Shown here in pieces: positions 54,815 to 63,957 of a DNA stretch of 64,000 nt. The notes under the pieces are model-generated. The model did not search any database. It was not told the DNA's origin and saw only the letters and a list, made by a program, of their open reading frames with translations. Origin of the DNA: Roseivivax sp. THAF197b (GTDB lineage Bacteria > Pseudomonadota > Alphaproteobacteria > Rhodobacterales > Rhodobacteraceae); the NCBI RefSeq assembly GCF_009363255.1, contig NZ_CP045318.1:1787501-1851500 (forward strand). Reading direction: 5' to 3'. Numbering within the stretch: position 1 is the first letter of the stretch; each line of letters starts with the position of its first letter. Position numbers and translations under genes: made by a program.

Positions 54815-57027
54815 GCTCCGCCTCGCTGATCAATCCAGCCGATTCCGTCGAGACCCAGAACGCCAAGCTTCTGCACATTGCCGATGCGCTGATGCGCCGG
54901 ATCGAGAACCAGACCGCGCAATCGGGCGCGGCCTATGCCCAGTTCGAACGCGCGGCCCTTCTGGAGAAACGGGTGCGCCAGCGCACCGAGGAGTTGGAGC
55001 GCACGCTCGATCTGCTGCAGGATTCGAACGCGCAGCTGGCCCGCGCCAATGCCGAGGCCGAGGATGCCCGCCGTGACCTCGCCGATGCGATCGAGACGGT
55101 GAAGGAGGGCTTTGCGCTCTTTGATCCGCAGGACCGGCTGGTGATGTTCAATTCGCGCTTCTGCCGCGATTTCCGCGATGTCGCCTCGGATCTCGCCCCC
55201 GATCTCAGCTTCGAGAGCTACATCGAGCGGATCGCCCATAGCCGGTACCTCGCCCTGCCCGATGGCGTCACCGCCGAGGCGTGGCGCGCGCGCCGGCTGA
55301 TGCGGCACAAGGACCGCAATGTCATGTTCAACGTCGAGCTGACGCAGGACCGCTGGCTGCAGGTGTCCGAACAGCGCACCGGCAAGGGCGGCACGGTGGT
55401 GCTGCAAACGGACGTGACCGACCTTGTCCGGATCGAACGGCAGGAACGCGCCCGGCTGGAAAGCGCGCAGGCGCGGATGATCCAGGCCACGCTCGACCAT
55501 CTCAACCAGGGCGTCGCGATCTTCGATGCGGATGGCAGGCTTCTGGGCTGGAACAAGAAGATCGGCACGCTTTTGTCGGTGCCCGCCCGGCTTATGCAGC
55601 TCGGGGTGAGTTTCACCGTGATCCTCGACCAGCTCAGCCACGGCTTTGCCTTCCTGGGCGGGGTCGATCGGACGATCTTCCGCAGCTGGGCGCAGACCGG
55701 ATATCTCGAAAACCCCATTTCCTTCGAGGTGCGCCACGGCGCGCGCGACATCCTGCATGTCTTCGGACGCGGCCTTCCCGATGGCGGCTTTCTGATCTCC
55801 GTGACCGATGTGACCGCCGAGCGCGAGGCAGCGCAGCGTCTGTTCGAGATCAACGAGATGCTGGAGCAGCGCGTGATGGAGCGCACGCTCGAGCTGGAAG
55901 ATGCGCTGAGTGCCGCGGAACGCGCCAATGCCTCCAAGAACCGGTTTGTCGCCGCCGCCTCGCATGACCTTCTGCAACCGCTTTCGGCGGCGGAGCTGTT
56001 CATCGGCTCCCTCTCGGACAAGCTGGGCGACGCGGCGGACCGGCAGGTTTTGGCCAAAGCCGGATCGGCCATCAAAAGCGCGGTCAGCCTGATCGACGCG
56101 CTGCTCGACATCTCCAAGCTCGACAGCGACAAGCTGCATTTCGACATTCGCGCCGTGGCGCTGTCCGAGATCCTCGATCCCTTGCGTGACGAGATGGAAG
56201 TTCTGGCCGCCGAGAAGGGCCTGCGGCTGACCATCATGCCCACCCGCGCCATCGTCGAAAGCGATCCCGCCTATCTGCGCCGCGTGATCCAGAACCTCGC
56301 GGCCAATGCGATCCGCTACACGGAGGAGGGCCGCGTTCTGATCGGGGTCCGGCGGCAGGGCAATTCGGCCCGGATCGAGGTCTGGGACAATGGTCCCGGG
56401 ATCGCCGAGGAAGATCAGGACGCCATCTTCGAGGAATTCCACCGCCTCGATCAGACGGCGAGCCGCAATGACGGGCTGGGGCTCGGCCTCGCCATCGTGG
56501 AACGGGCCTGCACGCGTCTCGGTCATCCCTTGGGTTTGTGGTCCGAGCCCGGTCGCGGCTCCTGCTTCCAGGTCTCGGTGCCCGTCGCGGGCCAAACCGA
56601 TCCGAAGCGTCACGATCCCGCACGATCCCGCAAGGTCGATCTGGGTCTCAGCGGACTCATTGTGCTTCTGGTGGAGAACGAGCCGGAATTGCGCCGCGCC
56701 ATTCAGCTTCTGATCGAAAGCTGGGGCGTGGACGTGATCGAGGCCGAGAACGGCGATGCCGCGCTGAGCCTTCTGGAAGATCTGGACATCATGCCCGACG
56801 CGTTGATCCTCGATCAGCAATTGGGCGCGGGGCCCAAGGGCACGGAGCTTTTGCAGGAACTCACGCGCCGCTTCGGGCCACGGCCTGCGGTGATCCTGAC
56901 CGCCGACCGGTCGGAAAGCGTGCGACGGACCTGCGAAGATCTCGGTGTCGAGCGGATGCTGAAACCGCTCGACCGGACGCGTCTCGGCGCGTTTCTGAGC
57001 GAGGCCTGCCTGAGCCGGACCGACTGA
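54811..57027 (+). CDS. Hybrid histidine kinase, NahK-like, with PAS domains and receiver
   Basis: This 738-residue cytosolic kinase begins with a coiled coil (about 45-95). Two PAS domains follow (about 95-200 and 225-345, each with an aspartate turn: FDPQDRLVMFN and FDADGRLLGWN). The H box is SHDLLQPLSAAELF with His385, the ATPase domain has NLAANAIRYT, DNGPGI and GLGLGLAIV. A C-terminal receiver has Asp668 (LILDQQLG) and Lys in RMLKPLD. The arrangement resembles NahK/ErcS' kinases that pair with NosP. It overlaps the FIST gene by ATGA. Confidence 0.9.
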   Translation: MSSASLINPADSVETQNAKLLHIADALMRRIENQTAQSGAAYAQFERAALLEKRVRQRTEELERTLDLLQDSNAQLARANAEAEDARRDLADAIETVKEGFALFDPQDRLVMFNSRFCRDFRDVASDLAPDLSFESYIERIAHSRYLALPDGVTAEAWRARRLMRHKDRNVMFNVELTQDRWLQVSEQRTGKGGTVVLQTDVTDLVRIERQERARLESAQARMIQATLDHLNQGVAIFDADGRLLGWNKKIGTLLSVPARLMQLGVSFTVILDQLSHGFAFLGGVDRTIFRSWAQTGYLENPISFEVRHGARDILHVFGRGLPDGGFLISVTDVTAEREAAQRLFEINEMLEQRVMERTLELEDALSAAERANASKNRFVAAASHDLLQPLSAAELFIGSLSDKLGDAADRQVLAKAGSAIKSAVSLIDALLDISKLDSDKLHFDIRAVALSEILDPLRDEMEVLAAEKGLRLTIMPTRAIVESDPAYLRRVIQNLAANAIRYTEEGRVLIGVRRQGNSARIEVWDNGPGIAEEDQDAIFEEFHRLDQTASRNDGLGLGLAIVERACTRLGHPLGLWSEPGRGSCFQVSVPVAGQTDPKRHDPARSRKVDLGLSGLIVLLVENEPELRRAIQLLIESWGVDVIEAENGDAALSLLEDLDIMPDALILDQQLGAGPKGTELLQELTRRFGPRPAVILTADRSESVRRTCEDLGVERMLKPLDRTRLGAFLSEACLSRTD

Positions 57028-57088
57028 GCGTTGCAGGCGTCAGACCCCTGCCCCGACGATCACGCCCTCCGACAGTCAGGCGACCGTC

Positions 57089-57376
57089 TCACAGCATGAT
57101 CTTGCACCGGCTATGGGCGTTGGGCTGGCCGATATGGCGCGGGTTGAGCACCAGCATCCACTGCACCGGATAGCCCGGCGCTTGCGTGCGGCTATAGGAA
57201 CAGCCGTCCGGCGTAGTGAACCATTGGCCGCTATACCCGGCGGGCGGGCTGCCCGCGCGGCCCTGGGCATCGCCCTGCGTGGAAATGATGACGGTGCTTT
57301 GTTGCGAGACTTGTTGCGCCGTGGCCGCCAACGGAAGGGTTGCGGCAAGCGCGGCGAAAATTGCGAGTTTCTTCAT
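57089..57376 (-). CDS. Small exported protein of unknown function
   Basis: This 95-residue protein has a signal peptide (MKKLAIFAALAATLPLAATA). The mature part contains TTPDGCSYSRTQAPGYPVQW and ends SRCKIML; the two Cys probably form a disulfide. No domain is recognised. AGGAG lies 12 bases before the ATG, further than usual. It is located between two convergent/antisense signalling genes and is probably monocistronic. Confidence 0.7.
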   Translation of the reverse strand: MKKLAIFAALAATLPLAATAQQVSQQSTVIISTQGDAQGRAGSPPAGYSGQWFTTPDGCSYSRTQAPGYPVQWMLVLNPRHIGQPNAHSRCKIML

Positions 57377-57560
57377 GGGACGGAGCGCTCCTGCGAGAGT
57401 TGAGAACGCCCCCACAGAAGCCCGCCAATCGCGGCAAAATCGTGCCGCTCCGCGCGTCGAACTCTGGCGATTGCCTAAAGTCTTAGGAAACGGATGCGAG
57501 GGGTCCGAAGGTGCTGCTGCCAGCCCCACCGACCCTGCTCGTATGTGCGATGCCCGAAGA

Positions 57561-58847
57561 CTACCGCGCGATGACGATATCGGCCCGGAGGCCGCCCATG
57601 GTCTCGCTCTCGCCCAGCCGGAGCACGCCGCCATGGGCGCGCGCGATGTCCGCCGCGATCGCAAGCCCCAGCCCCACGCCCGAGCCGCGGTTCTGGTTGC
57701 GCGCGGGATCAAGCCGCGTGAACGGCCGCGTCGCCTCCTCGCGGCTGTCCGGTGCGATCCCCGGCCCGTCATCCTCCACCCGCAGCCTGAGCGCGTTGCG
57801 GGTGACGCTGACCGAGACCTCGCAGCGGGTTCCGTAGCGCACGGCATTGCCAATGAGGTTTTCCAGCGCGCGGCGGATGGCGACCGGGCGCAGGGCCACC
57901 TCGCCCGCGCCCTCGACCTCCCGAAGCGTGACAGCGCGGCCCGCACGCTGAGCGTCCTCCACGACGCGGGTGGCCAGCTCCACGGGATCGGTGGGCTCCG
58001 GCGCGCCCGCTTCGGCATTGTCGCGCGCGAACTCGAGGAAGGCGTCGATCAGACGCTCCATCTCGGCCACATCACCGAGGAGCGGTTCGCTCTCGGCCTC
58101 GTCCAGCATCGACAGGCCCAGCTTCAGCCGCGTGATCGGCGTGCGCAGGTCATGACTGACACCCGACAGCATCATGGTCCGCTGCTCGATCTGGCGCTCG
58201 ATGCGCGCGCGCATGTCGAGGAAGGCATGCCCCGCATTGCGCACCTCGACCGCGCCCGAGGGCGAATATGGCGCGTGCCGCCCCCGTCCGAAGGCCTGTG
58301 CGGCATCGGCAAGCCGCGTGATCGGGCGCAACTGGTTGCGCAGATAGAGATAGGCGATGGCCGTCATCAGCACGCCGAAGAAGATCATGTAGACCAGAAG
58401 CTGGTGCGGATTGGAGGCCGAAGCCCGATCCCGGTCGAAGGTGACCTCGATTAGCCCGTCCGCCCGGCGCAGATAGACGAAGACTTCCTGATCGTTGGGC
58501 AGCCTTGCGGCCACGAAGTTCGGCAAATTCTCCGACAAGGTGCGATTGACGACGAGCGCGGAGAAGTCGAACCAGCGACGCCCGGTGCCGGTCGGAAGGT
58601 CCGCCTCCGTGATCGGGCGGACCTCGAAATCGAGCATCACCTCCCGGAACGCATTGTCCCGGGCCAAGGCGACACTCATCGCCCGCGCCACCTCGCTCGA
58701 CATCTGGCGGGTGACTTCCTCGAAATGTCGCTGGATGAAGATGACCGAGATGACAAGCTGCAGCGTGACCACCGGCAGGATCAGGATCAGGAAAGCCCGG
58801 CCGTAAAGACCGCGCGGCAGGTAGCGTTTGAGCCATTCGAAAGACAT
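57561..58847 (-). CDS. EnvZ-like membrane sensor histidine kinase
   Basis: This is a 428-residue kinase. Two helices (about 16-38 and 155-175) flank a periplasmic domain of about 115 residues. A HAMP domain (RNQLRPITRLADAAQAFGRG) follows. The H box is SGVSHDLRTPITRLKLGL, the N box NLIGNAVRYG, with EDDGPGI and GVGLGLAIAADI. This is the OmpR/EnvZ class. ATG 58847 (MSFEWLKRYL) is supported by alignment of the first helix, though the ribosome site is weak. The cognate regulator gene is not adjacent in the window. Confidence 0.88.
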   Translation of the reverse strand: MSFEWLKRYLPRGLYGRAFLILILPVVTLQLVISVIFIQRHFEEVTRQMSSEVARAMSVALARDNAFREVMLDFEVRPITEADLPTGTGRRWFDFSALVVNRTLSENLPNFVAARLPNDQEVFVYLRRADGLIEVTFDRDRASASNPHQLLVYMIFFGVLMTAIAYLYLRNQLRPITRLADAAQAFGRGRHAPYSPSGAVEVRNAGHAFLDMRARIERQIEQRTMMLSGVSHDLRTPITRLKLGLSMLDEAESEPLLGDVAEMERLIDAFLEFARDNAEAGAPEPTDPVELATRVVEDAQRAGRAVTLREVEGAGEVALRPVAIRRALENLIGNAVRYGTRCEVSVSVTRNALRLRVEDDGPGIAPDSREEATRPFTRLDPARNQNRGSGVGLGLAIAADIARAHGGVLRLGESETMGGLRADIVIAR

Positions 58848-58902
58848 GGTTATTGCTAGCGCAGCGCGCGCGCCGCCGCCATCGCGAAAGGAGCCCTGCC
58901 CG

Positions 58903-59823
58903 ATGTCAGATCCCGCCTCTTCCGGTGCCGCCTCCCCGCCGCATGGTGTCGCGGAGACGCTGGCACCCCGGCTGAGGCGCGTTCTGGCGCCCAACCCATC
59001 GACGATGACCCATCAGGGCACCAATACCTACCTTCTGGGCGAGCGGCAGGTGGCGATCATCGATCCCGGGCCGGACGATCCCGCCCATCTCGAGGCGATC
59101 CTCTCCGCCGTGCCGAAAGGCGGCGAGATCAGCCATATCCTCGTGACCCACGCACATCTCGATCACACCGGTCTCGTGCCGCGTCTCAAGGCCCGGACAG
59201 GCGCGCCGGTTCATGCCTTCGGCGATGCCTCCGCGGGGCGCAGTGCTATCATGCAGGACCTCGCCGCACGCAGCGATGTCGGGGGTGGCGAAGGTCAGGA
59301 CCGGGCCTTTGCTCCGGATCATCTCCTTGCTGATGGCGATGTCCTGGAAGGCACCGATTGGCAACTGACCGCACATCACACGCCCGGCCATACCGGGAAC
59401 CATCTCGCCTTCGAATGGGAAGAGGCATTGTTCGTGGGCGATCTGGTCATGGGCTGGGCCAGCTCGCTCGTCTCGCCCCCCGATGGCGATCTGACCGATT
59501 TCATGACCTCGCTGGAGCGGTTGGGCCGACGTGACTGGCAGCACTTTCATTCCGGTCATGGCCCGGTCATCGAGGCCCCCAATGCGCGCCTTGCCGAGCT
59601 GCGCGATCACCGGCTTGGCCGCGAGGCCCAGATCCGTGCAGCACTTTCGAAACAATCGGGCACCGCCCGCGCCCTGGCAGAGCGGATCTACACTGATATC
59701 CCGCCCGCGCTCCTGCCCGCGGCTTCCCGGAACGTCCTCGCGCATCTCATTGATCTCTATTCCAAATCCGAGGTCCGCCCGCTTGGTCCATTGTCCGCGG
59801 ACGCGATTTTCGAACTTTCCTGA
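58903..59823 (+). CDS. Metallo-beta-lactamase-fold hydrolase
   Basis: This is a 306-residue hydrolase. The zinc motif is THAHLDHTG, with further ligands in HHTPGHTGNH and FVGDLVMGW, and a C-terminal winged-helix-like segment. LACTB2-like members cut RNA; others are thioesterases or glyoxalase-like. Substrate not known. AAAGGAG lies 9 bases before ATG 58903. Divergent from the EnvZ-like kinase. The tRNA-Asn gene follows after 69 bases. Confidence 0.87.
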   Translation: MSDPASSGAASPPHGVAETLAPRLRRVLAPNPSTMTHQGTNTYLLGERQVAIIDPGPDDPAHLEAILSAVPKGGEISHILVTHAHLDHTGLVPRLKARTGAPVHAFGDASAGRSAIMQDLAARSDVGGGEGQDRAFAPDHLLADGDVLEGTDWQLTAHHTPGHTGNHLAFEWEEALFVGDLVMGWASSLVSPPDGDLTDFMTSLERLGRRDWQHFHSGHGPVIEAPNARLAELRDHRLGREAQIRAALSKQSGTARALAERIYTDIPPALLPAASRNVLAHLIDLYSKSEVRPLGPLSADAIFELS

Positions 59824-59892
59824 CCGAGGTGCGATTTTTTCCGCTCGCCCCTCTGGACGCCCGGAATCGCTGTTGCTATACGCACCTCGTGT

Positions 59893-59967
59893 TCCGGCGT
59901 AGCTCAGCGGTAGAGCAGTTGACTGTTAATCAATTGGTCGTAGGTTCGATCCCTACCGCCGGAGCCA
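59893..59967 (+). tRNA. tRNA-Asn (anticodon GUU)
   Basis: A 75-base cloverleaf: 7-bp acceptor stem TCCGGCG/CGCCGGA, D loop AGCGGTAG, anticodon loop CTGTTAA with anticodon GTT, T loop GTTCGATCC, and an encoded CCA end at 59965-59967. The adjoining integrase makes its 3' half the probable attachment site. Confidence 0.97.
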
Positions 59968-59997
59968 ATCACCCAGCAAAGGGTTGATTTAAAAAGA

Positions 59998-60023
59998 AAA
60001 AGCGGTCCCTCGGGGCCGCTTTT
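59998..60023 (+). terminator. Terminator after tRNA-Asn
   Basis: A stem AAAGCGGTCCC with GGGGCCGCTTT (one G-T pair) and a short loop is followed by TTC. It lies 30 bases after the tRNA. Confidence 0.8.
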
Positions 60024-60098
60024 CTCGTCTCGGACACCGAAACTGACACACCCATCACACACTCCGTACACAGCGGAGTCACACGGGAGTCAGACCCA

Positions 60099-62408
60099 GT
60101 GCCGAAGCACCGCCATACCGCCATCCCCCATCTCGAACTGCGCGCTCAAGGATATGTCTGGAGGCGCCGTCTTCCCCGCGATCTGATTCGTGAGAGCGCC
60201 CCGATTCCCGTTTTTCGGCCTATTTCGATCATCCCCCAAGCCTCTGAATTTGTAAGGAAATCCCGCAATTCGAGTCAAACTTCGGGAAATTCGATTCAAA
60301 CCGGGAAAAAAATTTCGACAGGAAAAACGCTGACGGGCCTTAAAAATAGAGAGTCAAACCAAACCGCCCCGAAAATTGCGAAATCTACGCACTTTATTTC
60401 TTTGCGGACACGCGATTACGACGTCGCCGCCGAGCGGGCCCGACGGCTCACGGCGCTGAGTGACCAGATCTTTCTATTCGCGACGACAACGATGTCCCTG
60501 ACCGCACAAGACACATCGAGACTCCTCACCGAATTGGCGCGGTTCGAAATCGCGGCCGCGGATGCCATGCGCGCATCCGAGGATCCGCGCTCCGCCCTGG
60601 CGGCGCAGGCCTCTCTCGATCGCGAGCGCGCCATCCAGGACTGCCTGCGGGATGCCTATTTCCGGCGGGATTACTCGGTCGTGGAGGAGCCTCTCCGCGC
60701 TGTGGCTCAGAACATCGGTGTTGCTCTTCCAGACTTTGCGTCTCCTGACGCGCGATGGATCGCACACGAAGCCACGCGCGTCCTGCTCGATGTGAGCCAG
60801 GAACGCGAGCGGCGCGACCGGGGCGAGTTCTCGCAACCCAGCCCTTATTTCCAGCGCGCTCTGGGGTCCGGTCCAATCCACGCGCCCGATCAGCACGTTC
60901 AGGCCGAAATCCCGGCAGCCCTGCGTGGTGCCTTCGCATCCACGCGTCACGACGAAATGCAAATGAATGAGGACGATATGTTGTTCCCAAGACCAGCCTT
61001 CATAAAGCCGAAATCGACATCAGAGGCATCGCAGGACACCACACCGAAACCGGGCGCAATCCGTGCGTCGCTCAAGGAGCATGGTGTGCTGTCGATCCTG
61101 TCTGAAGACAGAATCCAGCTTCTCGAGAAAGGTCCCTCGATCACTATCTCGGAGGCCTTCTCCGTCTTTCTCGAGCTCAAGACGCAAGGATGCCACGACA
61201 ACTGGGAAACAAAGCAAAAACCGAACAAGTCGGTCGGGCAGAAGTGGCAGAAGTCATCGGCCGGCGCGCTCCGGACCGGTCAAAAGATCTGGATCGACTT
61301 CCTCGGGGACGTGCCGTTTTCGGAGGTGGAAGAGGACGCGATCGATGAGGCGGTCGCAAAGATGTTCGATATTCCGAAGCATCACGGCAAAGGCGGTTTT
61401 TACCGCCCGGTCAACGGCTACGTTGACCTGATCGAACGGGCGCGTGCCAAGGAAGAGGAGGACATGAACGCGGTCGAGCGGACACTCCGGGACGAGGGCT
61501 GCGATGATGACACCTTCATCGAGGACCGGCGCCGCGAAAAAGCAATCCCGACCATGCGCGCCGACACCTACATGCGCCATGTGAGGGCACCGAACAAGGT
61601 GGCCAAGATGCTCCTTGCCTTCGGCGTGATCGACAAAAACCCGTTCCGGCACTGTACCTTCACCAATGACGAGGAGCGCCGCCTTAAGAAGACAGAGGCG
61701 AAGATCGCGCGTCAACGCTGGGATGACAGGTTCTTCCAGCTTCTCGAGACGCCGGTGTTCCAGGGCAAGGCAAACGGCATCGACGACCCGCTGTTCTGGA
61801 TCCCGCTGATCGCCGATCTTCAGGGAGCTCGGAGCGAGGAGGCGGCACAGCTGGGGCCGGATGATTTCGGAAAGGAGGATGGCATTCCCTTCATGCACAT
61901 TCGCCAGGCACCGGGCAATAACGTGAAATCCGAAAGTGGCGACAGAAAGCTGCCCATCCACCCTGCCCTCATCGACCTCGGGCTTCTCGACGTCATGGAG
62001 CACGCCCAGGCGAAAGGTCAGACCCGTATTTTCCCGTCGCTCAATCGCGGAAAGACCAAGGAGACCTTCACCGAAAATTTCACCAAGGCCTTTGGCTATT
62101 ACCGCAGGACCCATGGCGTCTACTGGCATGGCCTCGATCTCCACGCGCTGCGGACGACGTTCCATTACCAGCTGATGAAAAACAGCTGCCCTGGCTACAT
62201 CAAGCGCAACCTCATGGGCCACGAGCCCCTCGATGAGGGCGAGAAGTCTTACGCGCAGGACGGTATCCCGCTGCCGACGCTGCTCGAGCATGTCGCCAAG
62301 GTTCCATTCGATGTCGGGCGAGTGGTCAGCCCCGTGCGGACCAAGGGGCTCACTGCGACCGCCATTAAGGCCGCTCAAACGGGCTTGAGGATGGTCAAGG
62401 CTTCCTGA
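60099..62408 (+). CDS. Large tyrosine recombinase/integrase of genomic island
   Basis: This 769-residue recombinase is nearly twice the usual size. The C-terminal catalytic domain has Arg in LQGARSEEAAQLG, a Lys in GDRKLPIHPAL, His-x-x-Arg in DLHALRTTFHY, the downstream His in LMGHEPLDEG and the presumed Tyr in EKSYAQDG. The N-terminus (YVWRRRLPRDLI, then FISLRTRDYDVAAERARRL) is of the DUF6538 type but split by about 60 Ser/Thr/Lys-rich residues. GTG 60099 has GGGAG 9 bases upstream. Its place 130 bases beyond tRNA-Asn marks it as the integrase of an island. Confidence 0.9.
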   Translation: MPKHRHTAIPHLELRAQGYVWRRRLPRDLIRESAPIPVFRPISIIPQASEFVRKSRNSSQTSGNSIQTGKKISTGKTLTGLKNRESNQTAPKIAKSTHFISLRTRDYDVAAERARRLTALSDQIFLFATTTMSLTAQDTSRLLTELARFEIAAADAMRASEDPRSALAAQASLDRERAIQDCLRDAYFRRDYSVVEEPLRAVAQNIGVALPDFASPDARWIAHEATRVLLDVSQERERRDRGEFSQPSPYFQRALGSGPIHAPDQHVQAEIPAALRGAFASTRHDEMQMNEDDMLFPRPAFIKPKSTSEASQDTTPKPGAIRASLKEHGVLSILSEDRIQLLEKGPSITISEAFSVFLELKTQGCHDNWETKQKPNKSVGQKWQKSSAGALRTGQKIWIDFLGDVPFSEVEEDAIDEAVAKMFDIPKHHGKGGFYRPVNGYVDLIERARAKEEEDMNAVERTLRDEGCDDDTFIEDRRREKAIPTMRADTYMRHVRAPNKVAKMLLAFGVIDKNPFRHCTFTNDEERRLKKTEAKIARQRWDDRFFQLLETPVFQGKANGIDDPLFWIPLIADLQGARSEEAAQLGPDDFGKEDGIPFMHIRQAPGNNVKSESGDRKLPIHPALIDLGLLDVMEHAQAKGQTRIFPSLNRGKTKETFTENFTKAFGYYRRTHGVYWHGLDLHALRTTFHYQLMKNSCPGYIKRNLMGHEPLDEGEKSYAQDGIPLPTLLEHVAKVPFDVGRVVSPVRTKGLTATAIKAAQTGLRMVKAS

Positions 62409-62428
62409 ACCCATCGGTCGGTGCCGAG

Positions 62429-62880
62429 GTGCTCGGCACCGACCTCAAAACCAACCGGCTCTCCTCAGGAAGCCGTCATCCAAATCTCGCGAAGAAAGGA
62501 GCCAATATTAAGCTCAAATATCAACTCGGCCTGCTTGATACCGCCTGCATCGTGAAAGACGGAGCAAATGTCAGCAAGGCCGCGTTCATTGACCTGTTGC
62601 GTCGACTTCTGCCCATTGGCGACCCAAGGGACATTACCCCGAGAAGCTTGAATTGCTGCTCGAAGCCATCGCCTGGCCAACGCCTGCGTCCTGGGAGTTT
62701 CAAAATATCGAAACCATCCAGGACATCCTACAGGCGGCGCACCGTTGTTCTTAGGGCCCTCGAAGTCATTCATCGACACCCTGCGGACCCGTGGTGATGA
62801 TCAGGCGGACTTGGCGCAACCCGATGCGTTCGAGGAGATCCAAAAAACGAAATCAACGAGACGACCAACAAGAACAAAGA
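62429..62880 (+). pseudogene. Possible frameshifted gene remnant
   Basis: Three overlapping frames each give a protein-like stretch in turn: LGLLDTACIVKDGANVSKAA to about 62620; then YPEKLELLLEAIAWPTPASW with IETIQDILQAAHRCS to a TAG near 62753; then GPSKSFIDTLRTRGDDQADL and DAFEEIQKTK to about 62860. Each change is a -1 shift. This suggests a single former gene with two frameshifts. No ribosome site or family is recognised, and it could be coincidence. Confidence 0.35.
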
Positions 62881-63045
62881 GGGCAGGCAGCATACTTCTT
62901 CCACCTCCGAACAGAAAATTTCTTTTGTGGGAAAATGAAGGATATAGCTTCCGTCTTCTCCCGGAAGAACAATTTCCTATTCAAGGAGCTTGCTCGCACC
63001 CTTGGCAACCCAAAGCAAAAATTGTCCTATCAAATGGAGAACATC

Positions 63046-63276
63046 ATGGACTTGAAAATTGTAAAACTGACCGACCAAACCTTCGCTTTGGCAGAAGTTC
63101 ACACCAATCAAGGTGTGATTCAAATCGAGGCTGAAGTTATGTCTGGAGGGCTTCCCGCCGAAATTGGCAGCATCACCTGGAAGGAAAGTGGTGAAGACGC
63201 CCTGCTGCATATCGCCAACTGCCTTGATGAAGTACGGAAAACCATTTCTTCCGCCGCGAACGAAATTTTGGGCTGA
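63046..63276 (+). CDS. Small protein of unknown function
   Basis: This is a 76-residue protein, MDLKIVKLTDQTFALAEVHT at the start, with a beta-rich first half and a helical C-terminus (LLHIANCLDEVRKTISSAAN). GGAG is 6 bases before ATG 63046, so I prefer this start to the longer frame from 62791, whose upstream part overlaps the apparent gene remnant. No homology recognised. AT-richer than the chromosomal genes, as expected for island cargo. A hairpin follows at 63308. Confidence 0.65.
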   Translation: MDLKIVKLTDQTFALAEVHTNQGVIQIEAEVMSGGLPAEIGSITWKESGEDALLHIANCLDEVRKTISSAANEILG

Positions 63277-63615
63277 ACAACCTCTCGTCTTTCGTGTCAA
63301 GAACATTGGGCGGCCCTCGTGGGACGCCCTTTATTGTTCTCATTGAGTACACTTACCCAAGAATATTAAATATGATTCTCAGAGCCAGTGGTGCGCTTTA
63401 TTCCTTGCATAGCTTTCAATCCCAGAATTACTGAGGCCAAAAATGTGTGCACTTAAAACTTTCAGTAGGTAATGTGCCGATAACGCAGTGCCAAAAATTT
63501 GAAGCTGCGTTGCGTTTTCTTTTTTCGACGCTTCAATCGAAAAACTTTGAACATGGCTTCTGCACACTGCGTACGGATCCATGTACTGCTAAATGAAAAC
63601 AGAAGGATAGAGAAA
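63277..63615. other. Island intergenic region
   Basis: These 339 AT-rich bases hold the hairpin described at 63308 and otherwise no convincing gene. A 67-codon minus-strand frame (63379-63582) lacks a ribosome site. Confidence 0.5.
63308..63333 (+). terminator. Probable terminator after the 76-residue island gene
   Basis: A stem GGGCGGCCC/GGGACGCCC with one G-A mismatch and loop TCGT is followed by TTTATT. Flanking GAAC/GTTC may extend the stem. Confidence 0.65.
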
Positions 63616-63957
63616 ATGATCATGGAGCCAACCATCAAACAAATTTCCGAAGAACGCGGATACTCTGCAGCCGATATTTCTGCAGGAAATATGTTTTATA
63701 AGCGAAAGAACCGGCTTGAAAATCCACCGGGAGAATTTGACAAGGCAGGACGTTTTGAGGCCTATGAACGGACAGCTTCCGTCACCAATGCACGCACGCC
63801 CAGCCGAGCTTATCCATATTCAGAGCTGAAGGCCGCGCGAACGGCAAAACACTGCGCCGAACTTTGCGCAGAAAAGGAGCTGCACACCAAAAGAATATGC
63901 CGGGCATATGAAGTCGCTCAAGACGTTGAGGCCGCGCATGACGAGATTGCTTTTTAA
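63616..63957 (+). CDS. Small island protein of unknown function
   Basis: This is a 113-residue, mainly helical, charged protein: MIMEPTIKQISEERGYSAAD, FYKRKNRLENPPGEFDKAGR, and a C-terminal half with CAELCAEKELHTKRICRAYE. AAGGA lies 8 bases before ATG 63616; the ATG at 63622 is an alternative. No signal or membrane segment is present and no family is recognised. Three Cys in the C-terminal half are spaced C-x3-C-x9-C. Confidence 0.65.
   Translation: MIMEPTIKQISEERGYSAADISAGNMFYKRKNRLENPPGEFDKAGRFEAYERTASVTNARTPSRAYPYSELKAARTAKHCAELCAEKELHTKRICRAYEVAQDVEAAHDEIAF

Noticed and set aside
54775..56820. A 681-codon open frame on the minus strand opposite the hybrid kinase.
   Set aside because: It mirrors the codon structure of the real kinase gene in high-GC DNA, has no ribosome site or recognisable domain, and the sense frame has complete kinase motifs.
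63379..63582. 67-codon minus-strand frame in the island.
   Set aside because: No ribosome site, no recognisable composition, and it fills an AT-rich spacer.
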